In this document: one piece after another, positions 27,506 to 39,374 of the stretch | How the letters are laid out: every line of letters starts with the position of its first letter | How positions within the stretch are numbered: the stretch's first letter is position 1 | From: Eulemur rufifrons | Lineage: Eukaryota > Chordata > Mammalia > Primates > Lemuridae | DNA: 64,000 bases | NCBI RefSeq assembly: GCF_041146395.1 | Contig: NC_090989.1 | Location: 119,101,501-119,165,500 of the forward strand | Reading direction: 5' to 3' | Program-made: the position numbers and the translations under genes | The notes under the pieces: generated by a model | What the model was told of the DNA's origin: nothing | Seen by the model: only the letters and a program-made list of their open reading frames with translations | Databases searched by the model: none

Positions 27506-27506
27506 A

Positions 27507-27660
27507 CCAACTGTTCCCAAATGCAGCTCATCATCAGAATCACATGTGGAATTTTTTAATCAGAGATCCATGGACCCACCATAGAGATTCTGATTCCCGG
27601 GGTCCTGGTCATCTCTGGAATCTGCATGTTTAAAAAGTTTCCTGGAGCCAAGCAACAGGA
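27507..27660 (+). mobile_element. Possible MER20/MER5-like hAT MITE
   Basis: 'ctgttcccaaatgcagctca', 'tcagaatcacatgtgg' and 'gagattctgattcccgg' resemble the left and central parts of the MER5/MER20 group. The right end is degraded. Confidence 0.5.
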
Positions 27661-27996
27661 AGACATCTGGGAAGGCAGAGATAAATCTGCAGTTTGAACA
27701 TAATGACAGGGATAATTCCATGAATCAGAAAATGTTTCCATAGTCTTCAGAGAAGAGGATCCTTCCCGAGCTCTGTGTACCTGCAGATGTGGATGTTAAA
27801 GCGATCAAGACAAGGACTGACTGGGTATAGAAAGAAGATAGACTCCTGTCTTCACTCCTAAATGCAGTTCTTTGGAATTTCCCTCCTGTGGTGGGCATAG
27901 TAGGGAGCTATCAGTTAGGGAAAGACATGGAAGATGTGACTTCCAAGAGTGCTCAGAACAGGGCAAATCATGTTAGGGTGGGTCACACTTCCAAGA
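27661..27996. other. No assignable feature
   Basis: Nothing recognised. Confidence 0.4.
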
Positions 27997-28098
27997 TGTT
28001 TAAAACAAACACAAAACAGAACAGAGGATTCAAACCAGCAATGATGGTGTTTAAAACAAACACAAAACAGAACAAAGGATTCAAACCAGCAATGATGG
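27997..28098 (+). repeat. 51-bp tandem duplication (two copies)
   Basis: Two adjacent copies of a 51-base unit starting 'tgtttaaaacaaacac' (27997-28047 and 28048-28098) differ at one base only. Because 51 is a multiple of three, the duplication keeps frame in an 86-codon open frame (27888-28148). That frame has no known domain. Confidence 0.95.
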
Positions 28099-28638
28099 GA
28101 GATTTAGGCCCTACAAAGACAGCCTTCCTTAGTGCCTCACAAAGCTGAGAACAGCAGTATTGGGAGCAAGGGAAGGGAAGGGGAGGGAACAGTTAGTACA
28201 AAGAGACAAAACAGTGTCTGGTACACTTGGCATACACAGAATCTACACTGCCGGTTCCAGAACTCCAAAGTTGGTAAACTGCAGCAGATGTGGATACTTA
28301 GACTCCAGAGTTTGTACTGAGCTCAATGCTCTGGGCTGCTACAGCTGCACAGCAGACAGGGGGCATGCCAGCTTCATTCCTCTTAGTAAGCCAGCCTTGG
28401 GAGCTGTGTGCCAGCTCCACTTTAAGCAGTAACATCATGTTGTAAGAGGGAGACATTAAAGCCCATTTTATGACATAAAAATCTTCCCAGGAAGTTCCAG
28501 CAATCAGTCAAGTATGAGAAACAATGCTTTAGAAAAAAATTAAACAATGGAAACTCCAACCCTATTTGTATTATTATAGATTCCAAATTAATTTCTCCTT
28601 TTTTAATTTTATGTTAGAACATAATTTTTCTTTTTTAA
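28099..28638. other. No assignable feature
   Basis: Two overlapping plus-strand frames (62 and 90 codons) of no known type. Nothing else recognised. Confidence 0.4.
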
Positions 28639-28639
28639 A

Positions 28640-28872
28640 TCAATACATTACTAGTAAAGTCTGATGATGTCTGGGAGTTACCTTAAAATAAGCTGAGGTT
28701 GAGGAGTGGGCTGGGGTCAGGGTGGGAAGTGGCTGTCAAAATGAAACAAGATTAGCCAAGAATTGATAATTGTGGAAACTGAGACTAAGTATTCTACTTT
28801 GTTTTTACTATTTTCTTCTGTTTTTGTATATGTTTGAAACTTTCCATGACAAAAAGTTTTTAAAAATAAAAC
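28640..28872 (+). mobile_element. Old L1 (L1M) 3' terminus
   Basis: 'gaaacaagattagccaagaa', 'ttgataattgtggaaactg' and the end 'tatgtttgaaactttccatg' with a following A-rich tail match an L1M 3'UTR terminus. The next 150 bases (to about 29050) may be another reverse L1M piece. Confidence 0.65.
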
Positions 28873-29147
28873 TGAGACATGTAAATAATAAGTAAAGCCT
28901 CCTGTTTCTCCCTCTCCACAATCTCAGTCCCCAATAATAACTATTACTAGAGGTTAATTGTATGTCCTTCCTGATATTTTTCTGTGTATTCCCTTTGAAT
29001 CCCCATTTATTTATTCCATTTATGTGCCAATCTTGTGCTACATCCTGTAATGAAATTGGTTTAGGAGATGTGAATCGAAATTTTTCTTTGGGAAATCACT
29101 GCATCCCACTTCACCCACCTTCTTCCTCTTTCCCTCAACCCCACAGC

Positions 29148-29490
29148 CTTAGTCCATTTTCTGCTGCTACAAAGAATACCACAGACTAGGTAATTTATAG
29201 AGAAAAGAGATTCATCTCTCACAGTTCTGGAGGCTGGGAAGTCCAAGAGCATGGCTATAGTACCTGGCAAGAGCCTTGTGCCACACCATAACATGATGAA
29301 GGGCAAGTAAGGGGTAAGGAGGCCAAACTCCCCCCTTTTGTTATAACCCATTCCCATGATAATGGCCTTAATCCATTCGTGAGGGCAAAATCCTCCTGAC
29401 AGAATCACCTTCTAAAATCATCTTCTAATACTGTTGCAATGGCAATTAAGTTTCAACACGAGTTTTGGTGGGGATATTCAAATCCTAGCA
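29148..29490 (-). mobile_element. MLT1-type MaLR LTR
   Basis: 'ttagtccattttctgctgct', 'cacagactaggtaatttata', 'cagttctggaggctgggaag' and the end 'ttcaacacgagttttggtgg' give the reverse order of an MLT1A-like LTR. The central part is rearranged or diverged. Confidence 0.82.
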
Positions 29491-29644
29491 CCCACCATCT
29501 CCTCCTGTTTCACTCCCACTGGAAGTAGTAGAGAGCATCTTAAATCCTAATCCACCTTCCTGGGAGCCATTATTGCATTTTTTTCACAGCACACGATGTT
29601 GTTTCTCTTTTAATTCCTCTCTCCCTGGGAGCTGCAAGGGCTGT

Positions 29645-29770
29645 GGACACAGCCAGACACTGAGTTCAAATCCCAGCTCCACCACTTTCTAGTTGGGTAC
29701 TTTCACTTTATCTCCCTGAGCCTCAATTTTCCCATGACGCTAACAATAGTACCAACAATTTCCCTCCTGG
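29645..29770 (+). mobile_element. MIR SINE fragment
   Basis: 'ttcaaatcccagctccacc', 'actttctagttgggtactt' and 'cctcaattttcccatgacg' follow the MIR order. Confidence 0.75.
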
Positions 29771-31302
29771 AATCTTCTCATTGACATACTCTTGCCTCAC
29801 TGCAAGTTTTGCCAGACTCACACCCAAACCCCAACTCTAACTTTACACTCACAAATATACACACCACAAACGTTAAAGCTTCAAGGTTTTGGTGCACTAA
29901 AATATACGATTATCAAGAGAGTCAAAGCTCTTACTATTTTCTTCAGCCTCCTTCCAACAAAAAGCTATCTTTCCACTGGAGATGGGAATAGATTGGCACA
30001 TGTTCATATAGATATGCATGTTTCCCAAACATTTTCCCTAAAAGCCTAAGTACCTAGCTGCTAATCACATCTCTGGTTTTTGTCTTGTTCTTGTTTTTAT
30101 ATCTCATTTCATCCATTTCTTTTCCAACTCTTTCTTTAGGTATGATGATGTAGTACCTCCAACAATAAGTTTCCAAGATTATCTTAGCCCATCAAAATTC
30201 TGCTTGTGACATATTTCCCAAAACCTGTTTGAATTGGTGATTTTTGACAGTAGGGTTCATATTATATCTGCACAGTGCTTATACATGAGAAAATTATATA
30301 TACACATATATATGCATACATACATACAGAGACAGAGTGAGAGAATGCTTCCAAATACCTGGGTCATCACCTGAATTTCTCATTTGTAATCCTGGTATAT
30401 TTGACTCCATGTACTCACAGGCAGAGAAACATACACTTCTATGTGAACATACTAGCATGAACACACAAACACATATATAAATCTCTTTTTGACCCTATCG
30501 TGTACATAGTTTGAAAAGTTTGTTAGAAGAACCAGCCTGGTAATAATTCACTGCACCTCATGTATAATAAGCAGAAATGCACCAGCCTTTATGATGAATT
30601 GCCAGGGTAACACAGGGACATCTTGTTTGCATTTCAATGCACCAAGTGTCAGATTCTTATTTCATTACTTGCCGGCACATTAGTGGATGGTTTTTAATTT
30701 CTTTTTTCTTTTTTTTTTCCTTTAGCAAAGCTCCATGGAGACCTCTCGCTCTTGCCACTTGCACTGGGAGCAAGGTTGCATTATTTTTAATGCTATAATG
30801 TCTGGGTCTCACTCGAAATGTTGCTGAACTAACAAAATAAATGATAGTGTACTACCAGTAGTTCTATCTGGCTTCTTTTTAAAACACAAAATTTCTCTTG
30901 ATTTTATGGACCTCATTCTATAAAAGGGAGATTGGGAGAGATTTGTGGCATCTTCTTCGTGTTTTAAATTGGAGAGTGTTCTGTGTCTCTAACATTTTGT
31001 TTTGTTTTTCCTTTACCCATATTCATATTGTTCCTTATATGAAACAATACAAAAAGCTACAAGAAGCTATTCTCAGGGAAAATTTGGTTCTGAATTACCA
31101 AACTAACCCTGCAGAATTATAATCTGCTGGGAGCTTCTGGATGCTTAGAGCTACCATGAAGTGCCCAGCAGTGGTCTTGATGTTGATACCATAATAGAAT
31201 GACAGCAGTTTGGTTTTTCAAAGTTCTCCAAAAATTTGAAGTGAATTTTTTTTCTAATATTTTCCCATGTATATAATCAAATATAATGAAAAGTTCTTTA
31301 GA
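29771..31302. other. Long unassigned stretch
   Basis: About 1.5 kb. Interrupted TA/CA-type simple sequence lies at 30294-30340, and an interrupted T-run at about 30698-30723. Short frames (60-85 codons) have no recognisable features. Confidence 0.4.
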
Positions 31303-31303
31303 A

Positions 31304-31499
31304 GAGTGATTCTCAAACTTTAGTGGGCATCAGAATCACCTGGAGGACTTGTTAAAATAGAGACAGCTGGACACCACTCCGAGTTTCTTATCTGGGAGAT
31401 CCAGGATGAGGTCTGAGAATCTGCATTCCTAAAAAGGTGATTCTTATCCAGGTGATGTTGAGGATGCTGCTGGTTGGGGATGCACTTTGAGAACCATCC
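31304..31499 (+). mobile_element. MER5A (hAT-Charlie MITE)
   Basis: 'gtgattctcaaactttagtg', 'gcatcagaatcacctggagg' and the end 'actttgagaaccatcc' match MER5A from end to end. Less decayed than many copies. Confidence 0.93.
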
Positions 31500-31502
31500 C
31501 AG

Positions 31503-31722
31503 GGTGGATTCAAAGCCCAGCTCTATTATTTACCTTCTGTGTGGCCTTGGGAAAGTTATTTCACCTTTCTGAGTTTTAGATTCCTCATCAACAAAATGGA
31601 GATAATAATAGCATTTTCTCCTAGGGCGATTGTGAGGAAAAGTGAACTATTAGTAATATACACAAGTTACCAGGCATTATCCCAAGCACACAATAGGTGC
31701 TTAATAAACATTAGTTCTTTCC
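31503..31722 (+). mobile_element. MIR SINE
   Basis: 'ttcaaagcccagctctatt', 'ctgtgtggccttgggaaag', 'aaaatggagataataatag' and 'acaataggtgcttaataaac' follow the MIR order nearly end to end. Confidence 0.88.
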
Positions 31723-31887
31723 CCTTCCTCTTTTCTTTCTTATGGAAGGGAAATAGGTTTTGTGGTCTAATACCCTATGCAGTGAAGGGTCCCTCCTCCA
31801 ACCTGCTTGCCATAGTCATTCAATGGGAGGAGCTTACTGCTTTGGGAAATCCATCCCTTTGTGGCCAGCTCTCATCGGTACATTGCT

Positions 31888-32258
31888 GTGGGCTTCTGTG
31901 ACATCAGGCATAAGCAGACTGAACTCCCCACAACTACTTGCCCACGCTGTTCCACCTGAGATGGGCCCTGCCCTCCCTGGTGGCAGGCCCACAGCCAGAG
32001 CCATTCTGAGGGATTAGCCACCAGAGGTCGGTGTTCCACCATCAGACCAGGCTAGATTTGATGCTGCTGCAGGCAGCTACCACCAGGATGAAGAGGGAGA
32101 GGGGAGACTGGGCACTCCCACACACTAGGACAAATCCCACCACCCTGGTATGGGCCACTGTGAGACCAAGGTATGAGCAGGCTGTACTCTCCACAGCTAC
32201 CTGCCCATGCTGCTCCAGCTGAGAGGGGCCCCAACACCCCTGGTGGCAGACCTGCATC
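31888..32258 (+). repeat. Internal repeat in L1 5'UTR
   Basis: A block of about 105 bases at 31888-31995 ('gcataagcagactgaactcc', 'ctccctggtggcaggcc') recurs, diverged, at 32151-32258 ('gtatgagcaggctgtactct', 'cccctggtggcagacc'), an offset of about 263 bases. It looks like an old repeated promoter unit in the 5'UTR. Confidence 0.7.
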
Positions 32259-32388
32259 ACAACTACCACAGCCCACACCTGAGCATTCTGCTGGCAGCCT
32301 AAGAACAACCCTGCCTCTGCCTATCACAACCAGCACCTGAACATACTACCAAGAGGCCCGAGGACAAGTCTGCTGGCCCAGTTCCATG

Positions 32389-32420
<32 letters not shown>

Positions 32421-32423
32421 CAC
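32389..32423. repeat. (CA)n microsatellite
   Basis: CA dinucleotides with one CG interruption, inside the L1 5'UTR. Confidence 0.93.
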
Positions 32424-33075
32424 CAGTACTCAAGTATACAATCTAGGTTCCCAGAAATTTCCCACCCTAGTCCACCACCACTGGCACCTGATCATTCCTG
32501 CTGGGGTCTGAGGCCGACCCAACCTACAGATACCAGTGCAACTGACATCCACCCACATGTGCCACCAGCAGGCCAGTGAACTGACTTGCCCAATCTGTCA
32601 CAGCTACCACCATCACCAGCATGAAGTGCTTTGGTTCCAGTTGGTTGCTCCACCACCACTACTGCCATCACCCTCATCACACCAGCTTCCCAGGGGCCTG
32701 AAAACATGCCCATATGCCTAGCCAACTGCTGTTACTACCAACATCTAAGCAAGCCACCTGAAGGGCCAAGAATTGGCCCTCCAGGACCCACTATCAGTGA
32801 TGCCAGCATAAGCCATTCTAGAGCCCAATCATAGGCACAATGAGCCCACTACCACTGCCACCACTGGGGCCCAAAGACTGGCCCACTTGACATCCTAGTT
32901 TCCAGCAAAATTTCACCACAGCCTCCACTTATAACCATATCCTAAGCCACTAAGGAAATCACGGATACTACCGATGCTGTGTACTGCCAAACAAATCATA
33001 CAGAGATCACACAACTTCAGGCACCCAAATTCAAAGCCAAAGTGCTCTACTCAACCAACAACATATATACATCTT

Positions 33076-33413
<338 letters not shown>

Positions 33414-33705
33414 AACATATATACATCTTAAGGGAAAAAAATCCTTCCCTACAAAAGTAATTTCAAAAAATTGGAAGAAGTGACTGCTACACCAGATATA
33501 CAGATATCAACATAAGGATACAGGAAACATGAAAAAGCAAGGAAATATATTACCACCAAAGGAGCACAATAATTCTCCAGCAACAGATCACAATCGAAAA
33601 GAAATTCATGAAATCCCAGGGGAAGAATTCAAAATACTGACCTTAGAGGAGCTCAATGAAACACAAGAGAATTCTGAAAAAAAAATAAAATAAAATAATC
33701 AAATA

Positions 33706-34054
<349 letters not shown>

Positions 34055-34290
34055 AATAAAATAAAATAATCAAATAATCAGAAAAACAATTCAGGATATG
34101 AATGAGAAATTTACCAAAGAGATAGATATCTTAAAAAAACAAATAGAAATTCTGTAACTGAAGAATTTATTGAGAGAAATACAAAATACATTTGAAAGCT
34201 TCAACAGTAGACTAGAGTAGGCAGAAGAATCTTAGAACTTGAAGACAGGGCTTTTGAAATGATCCAATCAGATAAAAATAAAGAAATAAG

Positions 34291-34622
34291 GCCGGGCGCG
34301 GTGGCTCACGCCTGTAATCCTAGCACTCTGGGAGGCCGAGGCGGGTGGATTGCTCAAGGTCAGGAGTTCGAGACCAGCCTGAGCGAGACCCCGTCTCTAC
34401 TAAAAATAGAAAGACATTATATGGACACCTAAAAATCTATATAGAAAAAATTAGCCGGGCATAGTGGCGCATGCCTGTAGTCCCAGCTACTCGGGAGGCT
34501 GAGGCAGTAGGATCGCTTAAGCCCAGGAGTTTGAGGTTGCTGTGAGCTAAGCTGACGCCACGGCACTCACTCTAGCCTGGGCAACAAAGTGAGACTCTGT
34601 CTCAACAAAAAAAAAAAAAAAA
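34291..34622 (+). mobile_element. Alu SINE in L1 ORF1
   Basis: Plus-strand strepsirrhine Alu with most CpGs intact ('gccgggcgcggtggctcacg'), centre 'acattatatggacacctaa', and an A-tail. Target duplication 'aagaaataag' at 34281-34290 and 34623-34632. Confidence 0.98.
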
Positions 34623-34919
34623 AAGAAATAAGAATAGAATAGAATGAGCAAATCTTTTTGAACAACATAAAGTGAACAAATATTAGAATTACCAACATCC
34701 CCAAGGGTCAAGAGACATAGAAAGGATTACAAAACCTATATAATGAAATAACAGGTGAAAACATCCAAAGTCTAGCAAGAGATTTAAACATTTGGATATA
34801 GAAGGCTCAGCAATCCCTAAGCAGAAACAATGCAAAATGTCTTTTCCATAGCACCTTCTAGTAAGATTGTCTAAAGTCCAAGAGAAAGAGAAAATCTTAA
34901 AAACATCAAGAGAAAACCA

Positions 34920-35241
34920 GGCCGGGCGCGGTGGCTCACGCCTGTAATCCTAGCACTCTGGGAGGCCGAGGTGGGCAGATCGTTTGAGCTCAGGAGTTCG
35001 AGACCAGCCTGAGCAAGAGCGAGACCCCACCTCTACTAAAAATAGAAAGAAATTATATGGACAGCTAAAAATATATATATAGAAAAAATTAGCCGGGCAT
35101 GGTGGTGCATGCCTGTAGTCCCAGCTACTCGGGAGGCTGAGACAGGAGGATCGCTTGAGCTCAGGAGTTTGAGGTTGCTGTGAGCTAGGCTAACGCCACG
35201 GCACTCACTCTAGCCTGGGCAACAGAGTGAGACTCTGTCTC

Positions 35242-35264
<23 letters not shown>
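34920..35264 (+). mobile_element. Alu SINE in L1 ORF1
   Basis: Plus-strand strepsirrhine Alu with a pure A-tail of about 25 bases. Target duplication 'aagagaaaacca' at 34908-34919 and 35265-35276. Third Alu within about 1.6 kb of ORF1, all in the same orientation. Confidence 0.98.
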
Positions 35265-35273
<9 letters not shown>

Positions 35274-36297
35274 CCATATAGCCACCTATAAAGGAAGCCT
35301 CATCAGACTAACAGTTAGCTACTCAGCAGAAATCTTACAAGCCAAAGGAGAATGAGATGATACATTCAAAGAACTGAAAGAAAAACTTTCAGCAAAGAAT
35401 ACTCTATGCAGCAAAATTATCCTCCATAAATAAAGTCTTCCCCAAATAAGCAAATGCTGAGGGAATTCATTACCACTAGACGAGCCCTGTAAGAAATGCT
35501 CAAGGGAGTCCTAAACCTGGAAGTGAAAGGATGATCTTTACCATCATAAAAACACACATAAGAGTATAAAGCTCAATGGCAAAGCAATCACACAAAGAAG
35601 ATAAAGGACTCAAATGGTATCACTTCAGAAATTCACATAACCACAATGGAAAACAAGAGAAAAACAAAAGGAAAAGCATACATAAAACAACCAGAAAACA
35701 AATAACAATATGATAGAAGCAAAGCCTCACATATCAATAATAACCTTGAATGTAAATGCACTAAATTCTCCACTTAAAAGATATGGAATAGCCGAATGGA
35801 TAAAAACAACTTGATCCAACCATATGCTATTTACAAGAAAATCACTTTACCAATAAAGACACATATAGACTGAAAGAAAAGGGATGGAAAAAGATTTTCC
35901 ACACAAACGGAAACCAAAAGTTAGCAGGAGTGGCTATATTTACATCAAATAAAACAGACCTTTAAGTCAAAAATAGAAAGAAAAAAAAAAAGACAAAGAA
36001 AGCCATTTTATAGTGATAAAGGGATAAATCCAGCAAAAGAATATAACAATTCTAAATATATATGCACCCAACACTGGAGCACTCAGATTTATAAAGCAAA
36101 TATTGGATCTAAAGAGAGAGAGACTACAAAACAATAATAGTGAAGAACTTCAACACCCTATTCTCAGCATTAAACAGATCACTAAGACAAAAATTCAACA
36201 AAGAAACATTGAATTTAAACTGGACTTTAAACCAAATAGACCTAACAGACATTCACAGAACATTCTATCCAACAACTGCAGAATATACATTCTTTTC

Positions 36298-36719
36298 GAT
36301 GGTGAGTACATGTGGTGCTTATTTTTCCATTCTTGGGATACTTCACTTAGTAGAATGGGTTCCAGCTCTATCCAGGAAAATACAAGAGGTGCCACATCAC
36401 CATTATTTCTCATAGCTGAGTAGTACTCCATGGTATACATATACCACATTTTATTAATCCACTCATGTACTGATGGGTACTTGAGTTTTTTCCACATCTT
36501 TTTCACTGATCATCACCTAAGAGCACATTTAGGAATAACATTAATCGGGTGTAGGGCAGATGTGGGTGGGAGGAGGGGATGGTGTATACATACATAATGA
36601 GTGTGATGCTCACTGTCTAGGGGATGGACACATTTGAAGCTCTGATATGGCAGGAGGGCAAGGGCAATATATATAATCTAAACTTTTGTACCCCCAAAAT
36701 ATGCTGAAATAAAAAATAT
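36298..36719 (+). mobile_element. Younger L1 insertion with 5' inversion
   Basis: Between the two copies of 'atatacattcttttc' (36283-36297, 36720-36734) lies a two-part L1. Positions 36298 to about 36505 are the end of ORF2 in reverse ('gtagtactccatggtatac', 'ccacattttattaatcc'). From about 36508 to 36719 the L1 3'UTR is in forward orientation ('cttttgtacccccaaaatat', 'gctgaaataaaaaata'). This is the structure expected from twin priming. The 3'UTR is the strepsirrhine type also seen at 16073 and 62344. Confidence 0.93.
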
Positions 36720-37359
36720 ATATACATTCTTTTCATCAGCACATGGAACATTCTCCAAGATAGACCACATGTTAGACCACAAAACAAGTTAAAACAAACT
36801 TTAAAAAATTAAGATCAGATCAAGTATTTTCTCAGACCACAATGGAATACAACTAGAAATCAATATCAAGAGGAACTTCAGAAACTATACAAATATATGG
36901 AAATTAAACAATATGCTCCTGAATGACTGAGTCAATGAAGAAATTAAGATGGAAATCAAAAACATTTTACAAACAAATGAAAATGGAAACACAACACACC
37001 AAAACCTGTGTGATTCAGCTAAAGCAGTGCTAAGAGGGAAATGTATAGCAATAAATGCATACATCAAAATTGGAAGAACAAATTTTTTGTGAATTTCTTT
37101 TTGATCAGGAAAGATTATGAATTAACAATCTAAGAATGCATCAAAAGGAGCTAGAAAAGCAAGAACAAGCCAAACCCAAAATTAGCAGAAGAAAAGAAAT
37201 AATAAAGATCAGAACAGAACTTATATCTAGAAAGAAAAGGAACAACAAAACAAAAAGTTGATTCTCTGAAAAGATAAACCAAATTGATAAACCACTAGCT
37301 AGACTAATCAAGAAAAGAAAAGAGAAGACTCAAATAAGCAAAATCAGAAATGAAACAGG

Positions 37360-37804
37360 GGCCAGGCACAGTGGCTCATGCCCATAATCCTAGCACTCTG
37401 GGAGGCCAAGACAGGAGGATTGTTTGATCTCAGGAGTTCGAGACCAGCCTGAGCAAGAGCGAGACCCCATCTCTACTAAAAAAAAAATTGGAAAGAAATT
37501 AGCTGGACAACTAAAAATATATATAGAAAAAATTAGCTGGGCATGGTAGCATGTGCCTGCAGTCTCAGCTACTCAGGTGGCTGAGGCAGAAGGATTGCTT
37601 GAGCCTAGGAATTTGAGGTTGCTGTGAGTTAGGCTGATGCCATGACACTCTAGCCTGGGCAACAGAATGAGACTCTGTCTCAAAAAAAAAAAAAAAAAAA
37701 AAAAGACGCCTGGAGCTCTGACTTGGGGGGAAAGGCGGTACATGGGCAACGTATGTAACCTGCAATTCTGTATCCCCCCATAACAATAAGATGAAAAAAA
37801 AAAA
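37360..37804 (+). mobile_element. Alu with an L1-like 3' tail
   Basis: A plus-strand Alu (37360 to about 37680) ends in an A-run of about 24. It continues with about 95 bases resembling the end of the local L1 3'UTR ('gagctctgacttgggggg', 'caacgtatgtaacctgc', 'tatccccccataacaat') and a second A-run. The target duplication 'agaaatgaaa' (37346-37355, 37805-37814) encloses the whole unit, not just the Alu. It is therefore a single insertion of a fused or 3'-transduced transcript. It breaks the L1 ORF2 relic. Confidence 0.9.
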
Positions 37805-39073
37805 AGAAATGAAAAAGGAGGCATTACAACTTATACCACAGAAATACAATAGGTCGTCAGAAGCTATTATGAACAACTGGAAAACCTAGACAAAATGGAT
37901 AAAGTTCTGGAAGCATACAGTCTACCAAGACTGAATCAGGAAGAAACAGAAAACCTAAACAGGCTAATGATGAGTATCAAGATTGAATCAGTAATAAAAA
38001 TCAACAAAGAAAATCCAGGACCGAATGGATTCACAGCCAAATTCTACCAAACATACAAAGAAGAACTAATACTAATCCTCCCAAAATTATTCCAAAAAAT
38101 CAAAGAGGATGGAATTCTCTCTAATTCATTCTATAAGGCCAGCATCATTCCAATACCAAAGCCAGACAAGGATACAACAATAAAAGAACACTACAGGGTA
38201 ATATCCCTGATGAACGTTAGGTGCAAAAATACTAGCAAACTAAAGCCAACAGCACCTCAAAAAGATAATACATCATAATCAAATGGGATTTATACCAGGG
38301 ATGCAAACATGATTTAATATATGCAAATCAATAAACATGATAAATCACATCAATAGAATGAAGGACAAAAACCGATGGATCATCTCAATAGATACAGAAA
38401 AAGCATTTGATAAAATTCAACATCCCTTCATGATAAAAACTCTCAACAAACTAGGCATAGAAGGAACGTACCTCAAAATAATAAAGACCATGTACAACAA
38501 ACCCACAGCTAACATCATACTGAATGGGGAAAAGCTGAAAACCTTTCTTTTAAGAACCGAAACAAGCTTAGAATGCCCACTTTCATCACTCTTATTAGAC
38601 ATAGACTAAAAGTTCTAGCCAGAACAATCAGGCAAGAAAACAAAATAAAAGGCATCCAAATTGAAAATAAGGAAGTTAAATTCTCCCTCTCCGCTGATGA
38701 TAAGATCTTATATCTAGAAAAATCTAAAGACTTCACCAAAAAACTCTTAGATTTAATAAATGAATTCAGTAAAGTTGCAGGATACAAAATCACCATGCAA
38801 AAATCAGTAGCATTCTATATACCAATAATGATCTAGCCAAGACAGAAATCAAGGAGGCAATCCTATTTACAATAGCTACAAAAAAAATATGTAGGAATAA
38901 ATTTAACCAAAGAGGTAAAAGATCTCCACAAGAAAAACTACAAAACACTGATAAAAGAAATTGAAGGCAACACAAACAAATGGAAAAACGTCTCATGCTC
39001 ATGGATCAGAAGAATCAATATTATGAAAATGACCATATTGCTCAGAGCAATTCCTGTGAAAATACCAATTTCA

Positions 39074-39330
39074 GCCAGGTATGGTGGCTGACACCTGTAA
39101 TCCCAGCACTTTGGGAGGCCAAGGAGTTCAAGACCAGCCTGGGCAATATAGCAAGACACCATCTCTACAAAAAATTTCAAAATTAGCCTGGTGTGGTGGC
39201 ATGAGTCTGTAGTTCCAGCTACTCAGGAGGCTGAGTTAGGACAATAGCTTGAGCCCAGGGATTCAAGGCTACAGTGAGCTATGACCATACCATTGCACTC
39301 CAGCCTGGGTGACAGAGCAGGACCCTGTCT

Positions 39331-39371
<41 letters not shown>
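39074..39371 (+). mobile_element. Alu SINE (AluJ-like) in L1 ORF2
   Basis: Plus-strand Alu with the older 'cccagcactttgggaggcc' form. It lacks about 25 bases of the left arm after 'gccaagg' and has an A-tail of about 38. No clear target duplication. Probably the oldest Alu in this L1. Confidence 0.93.

Positions 39372-39374
<3 letters not shown>

Noticed and set aside
29645..29770. tRNA-like segment (B-box-type 'ttcaaatccc')
   Set aside because: It is the tRNA-derived head of a MIR SINE, with no cloverleaf or acceptor stem.
37895..38836. Reverse-transcriptase-like peptides as a possible domesticated gene
   Set aside because: They are separate decayed pieces of the L1 ORF2 relic with stops, frame changes and an altered catalytic loop. 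The flanking L1 structure explains them fully.
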